Part shown: piece after piece, positions 61,896 to 64,000 of the stretch
Layout of the letters: each line of letters begins with the position of its first letter
Position numbering within the stretch: position 1 is the stretch's first letter
Assembly (NCBI RefSeq): GCF_019443125.1
Contig: NZ_JAHYXK010000014.1
Location: 1 to 64,000, forward strand
DNA: 64,000 nucleotides
Direction of reading: 5' to 3'
DNA from: Pontibacter aydingkolensis
GTDB taxonomy: Bacteria > Bacteroidota > Bacteroidia > Cytophagales > Hymenobacteraceae
Program-made: the position numbers and the translations under genes
Notes under the pieces: generated by a model
The model's database searches: none
The model's input: the letters and a program-made list of their open reading frames with translations, nothing else
What the model was told of the DNA's origin: nothing

Positions 61896-63212
61896 ATGAA
61901 GCTACAATCAAAACTTACGCTGTTTAGTGCAGCATCTAAAATAGTTATACTTCTGCTCCTGGTAATAGTGCTTCCGCCACTGATAAACCGGGTAGCTTTG
62001 CACAGTACAGATCAGCGCCTGCTCCAGAAAAAGGAGCAGGTGTTTGATATTATAGAGATACGGGGCATAGACTCGTTTCTGGCTAACAGCGAAGACAGTG
62101 CTTTTGGCAGTTACAATATCCTGAAAGAAGAGTTTATTTCGATGGAGCCTATAGACCCATCGCTGATAGACAACCGGATTGAGAATACACTGCGAAAGGT
62201 AGAAGGCGAAGTAATGGAGTATCGTGTGCTTAGCCTGGGCTTTGAGCTGCACGGCCAGACTTACCAGTTGGAGATAGGTCGCAGCCTGGACACCATCCGC
62301 GAAACCAGCGATACACTGCAGCGCTATGCTTTATACTTTCTGGTGGGTGTGGTACTGTTTACTGTCTTTATAGACCTTGTTTTTTTAAAGGTATTGCTAC
62401 GCCCTATGCGTTTGATTCTTCGAAAGCTGCAACGCATCGGCCATCCCGAAACCTTTAAGCCTACTCCCCTGCCTACCTCCACCAGCGACTTTTTGTACCT
62501 GAACGATACTATCAATGGCATGATGCTGCAGGTGCAGGACGCTTTCCGCAAAGAGAAAGAGTTTATTGGCAATGTGTCGCATGAGCTGCTTACGCCTGTA
62601 TCTATACTTCAGAACAGGCTGGAGAACCTGTTGGCTAGCCCAGACCTCCCGGATGATGTGCTGTTAAAACTTGTTGAAAGCCAGAAAACGCTGCACCGCC
62701 TCAAAAGTATAATCCAGGCGCTACTGCTTATATCACGGATAGAGAACGAGCAGTATCTTAAAAATGAAACAGTAGATTTGAAGACACTTGTGCAGGATGT
62801 AGTAGACGAAATAAGCGACAGAGCCGAGATGAAAGAGGTAATGATAAGCACTACGCTGGCAGAAAACCTGGTGCTGCAAAATGCGAATTACTCGTTGCTG
62901 TTCACGATGCTGTTTAACGTGGTAAATAATGCCATTAAGTATAACAAGCAAGGCGGAAGTATACGTATAAACGGCAGTATGAACGGCAAAAAGTATGAGT
63001 TAACAGTTGCCGATACTGGCACGGGTATAGCCGAGGATCAATTGCCTAAAATATTCCGGCGGTTTAAAAGAACGCACGCAGCAGATGGCGAAAGTTATGG
63101 CCTGGGGCTGGCAATTGTAAATACAGTCGCAAAGTTCCATAAGATAAAACTGGATGTCGCCTCGGTGCCCGGCGAAGGGACTACGTTCAGCTTTCTGTTT
63201 CTTAAAGACTGA
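61896..63212 (+). CDS. Membrane sensor histidine kinase
   Basis: 438 residues. Two membrane helices (about 14-34 and 145-165) enclose a periplasmic domain of roughly 110 residues without recognisable motifs. A HAMP-like linker follows, then HisKA (EFIGNVSHELLTPVSILQNRL, phospho-acceptor His about 227) and HATPase (NVVNNAIKYNKQGG, VADTGTGIAED, SYGLGLAIVNTVAKFHKIKL). Architecture is that of CusS/ArlS-type kinases. The gene starts 1 nt after the response regulator stop, so the pair is translationally coupled. The signal is unknown. Confidence 0.93.
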   Translation: MKLQSKLTLFSAASKIVILLLLVIVLPPLINRVALHSTDQRLLQKKEQVFDIIEIRGIDSFLANSEDSAFGSYNILKEEFISMEPIDPSLIDNRIENTLRKVEGEVMEYRVLSLGFELHGQTYQLEIGRSLDTIRETSDTLQRYALYFLVGVVLFTVFIDLVFLKVLLRPMRLILRKLQRIGHPETFKPTPLPTSTSDFLYLNDTINGMMLQVQDAFRKEKEFIGNVSHELLTPVSILQNRLENLLASPDLPDDVLLKLVESQKTLHRLKSIIQALLLISRIENEQYLKNETVDLKTLVQDVVDEISDRAEMKEVMISTTLAENLVLQNANYSLLFTMLFNVVNNAIKYNKQGGSIRINGSMNGKKYELTVADTGTGIAEDQLPKIFRRFKRTHAADGESYGLGLAIVNTVAKFHKIKLDVASVPGEGTTFSFLFLKD

Positions 63213-63640
63213 GGCTGGTGCAAAACTATAGCAAACGGAGAACAGGGAGTTGCTCCGTTTGCTATAATTACAGGTGCTAATGTGAGATGTAAGCAATAGC
63301 CAAAGAGAGTTAAAAAGTATGTTAAGTTAAAAGAAGGATTATCACGCAGGGTAACGCTGCAAAACAAGTAGAATCCGAAGCACAAGTATACCTGCTTTAT
63401 TTTAACCAAATATTCTGTGTTTAAACTTTACATTCAAAAGCTCAAAAGGTAACATCAACTACAACAATCTTTAGTGAGAAATACGCATTTCGGTTTATAC
63501 TTGCCGGCATATGCTGTCCTGTAATCAGTACACTGTCTAAATCTGGCTTAAAACCGGCACCTTAAAAAAACAAGATGCCGCCCCTATTCGGGGCGGCATT
63601 TCTTTATTATGCCTCTTAAGCGGCAAGGTGATTCTTCTAA
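63213..63640. other. Intergenic region with a terminator
   Basis: Between the kinase and the convergent subtilisin gene. A strong hairpin lies at 63575-63599. Nothing else was supported. Confidence 0.5.
63575..63607. terminator. Bidirectional intrinsic terminator
   Basis: ATGCCGCCCC (63575-63584) pairs perfectly with GGGGCGGCAT (63590-63599) over TATTC. TTCTTTATT follows on the plus strand, and AAAAAAAC precedes it, giving a T-run on the minus strand. It serves the subtilisin gene on the minus strand. Confidence 0.85.

Positions 63641-64000
<360 letters not shown>

Overview
The window looks like chromosomal DNA from a Bacteroidota bacterium of the Cytophagales, most like Hymenobacteraceae such as Pontibacter. 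This is inferred from a SusC/SusD pair, DUF1800/DUF1501 neighbours, CheB-CheR-kinase fusions, TAnnTTTG-type promoter elements, TonB-linked and lipoprotein signals, and moderate GC. No tRNA, rRNA, CRISPR array or complete insertion sequence was seen.

The window has two parts. Positions 1-9.66 kb form an accessory segment. It holds the tail of an IS3-type transposase, a six-PAS histidine kinase with a single-domain response regulator and a GAF protein, an isolated DUF3050 gene, and a chromate module (ChrA plus a DUF1259 protein). An inverted 44-nt copy of part of chrA lies upstream of chrA. The hexamer AGTATA/TATACT is at chance level here but about 4-6 times over-represented in the rest of the window.

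From 9.8 to 16.6 kb, on the minus strand, is a heavy-metal efflux locus: two small His-rich exported proteins, a His-rich adaptor, an RND pump and a TolC-type channel. From 17 to 38 kb are mostly cell-surface, export and peptidase genes: a nuclease lipoprotein, SusC/SusD, beta-lactamase-like hydrolases, M14, M20 and S9 peptidases, an SpmA-SpmB type membrane protein and a DUF1800/DUF1501 pair.

From 38.5 to 42 kb is an aromatic amino-acid operon. An aminotransferase gene overlaps a gene for a fused prephenate dehydrogenase, DAHP synthase and chorismate mutase. Its leader carries two consecutive attenuators, each made of a tiny Tyr/Phe-rich leader peptide followed by an intrinsic terminator. This is the most striking regulatory system in the window.

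From 42 to 58.6 kb are a SulP permease, an acyl-CoA-dehydrogenase-like gene with a histidine kinase, an acyltransferase, a head-to-head pair of 5'-truncated chemotaxis-type genes (CheB and STAS), a large transglycosylase/transpeptidase, and a phytochrome photosensory module next to a CheB-CheR-PAS-kinase fusion. From 59 to 63.2 kb are an Ala-rich repeat protein, a putative beta-barrel protein and an OmpR-type two-component system. The window ends inside a subtilisin-like protease gene.
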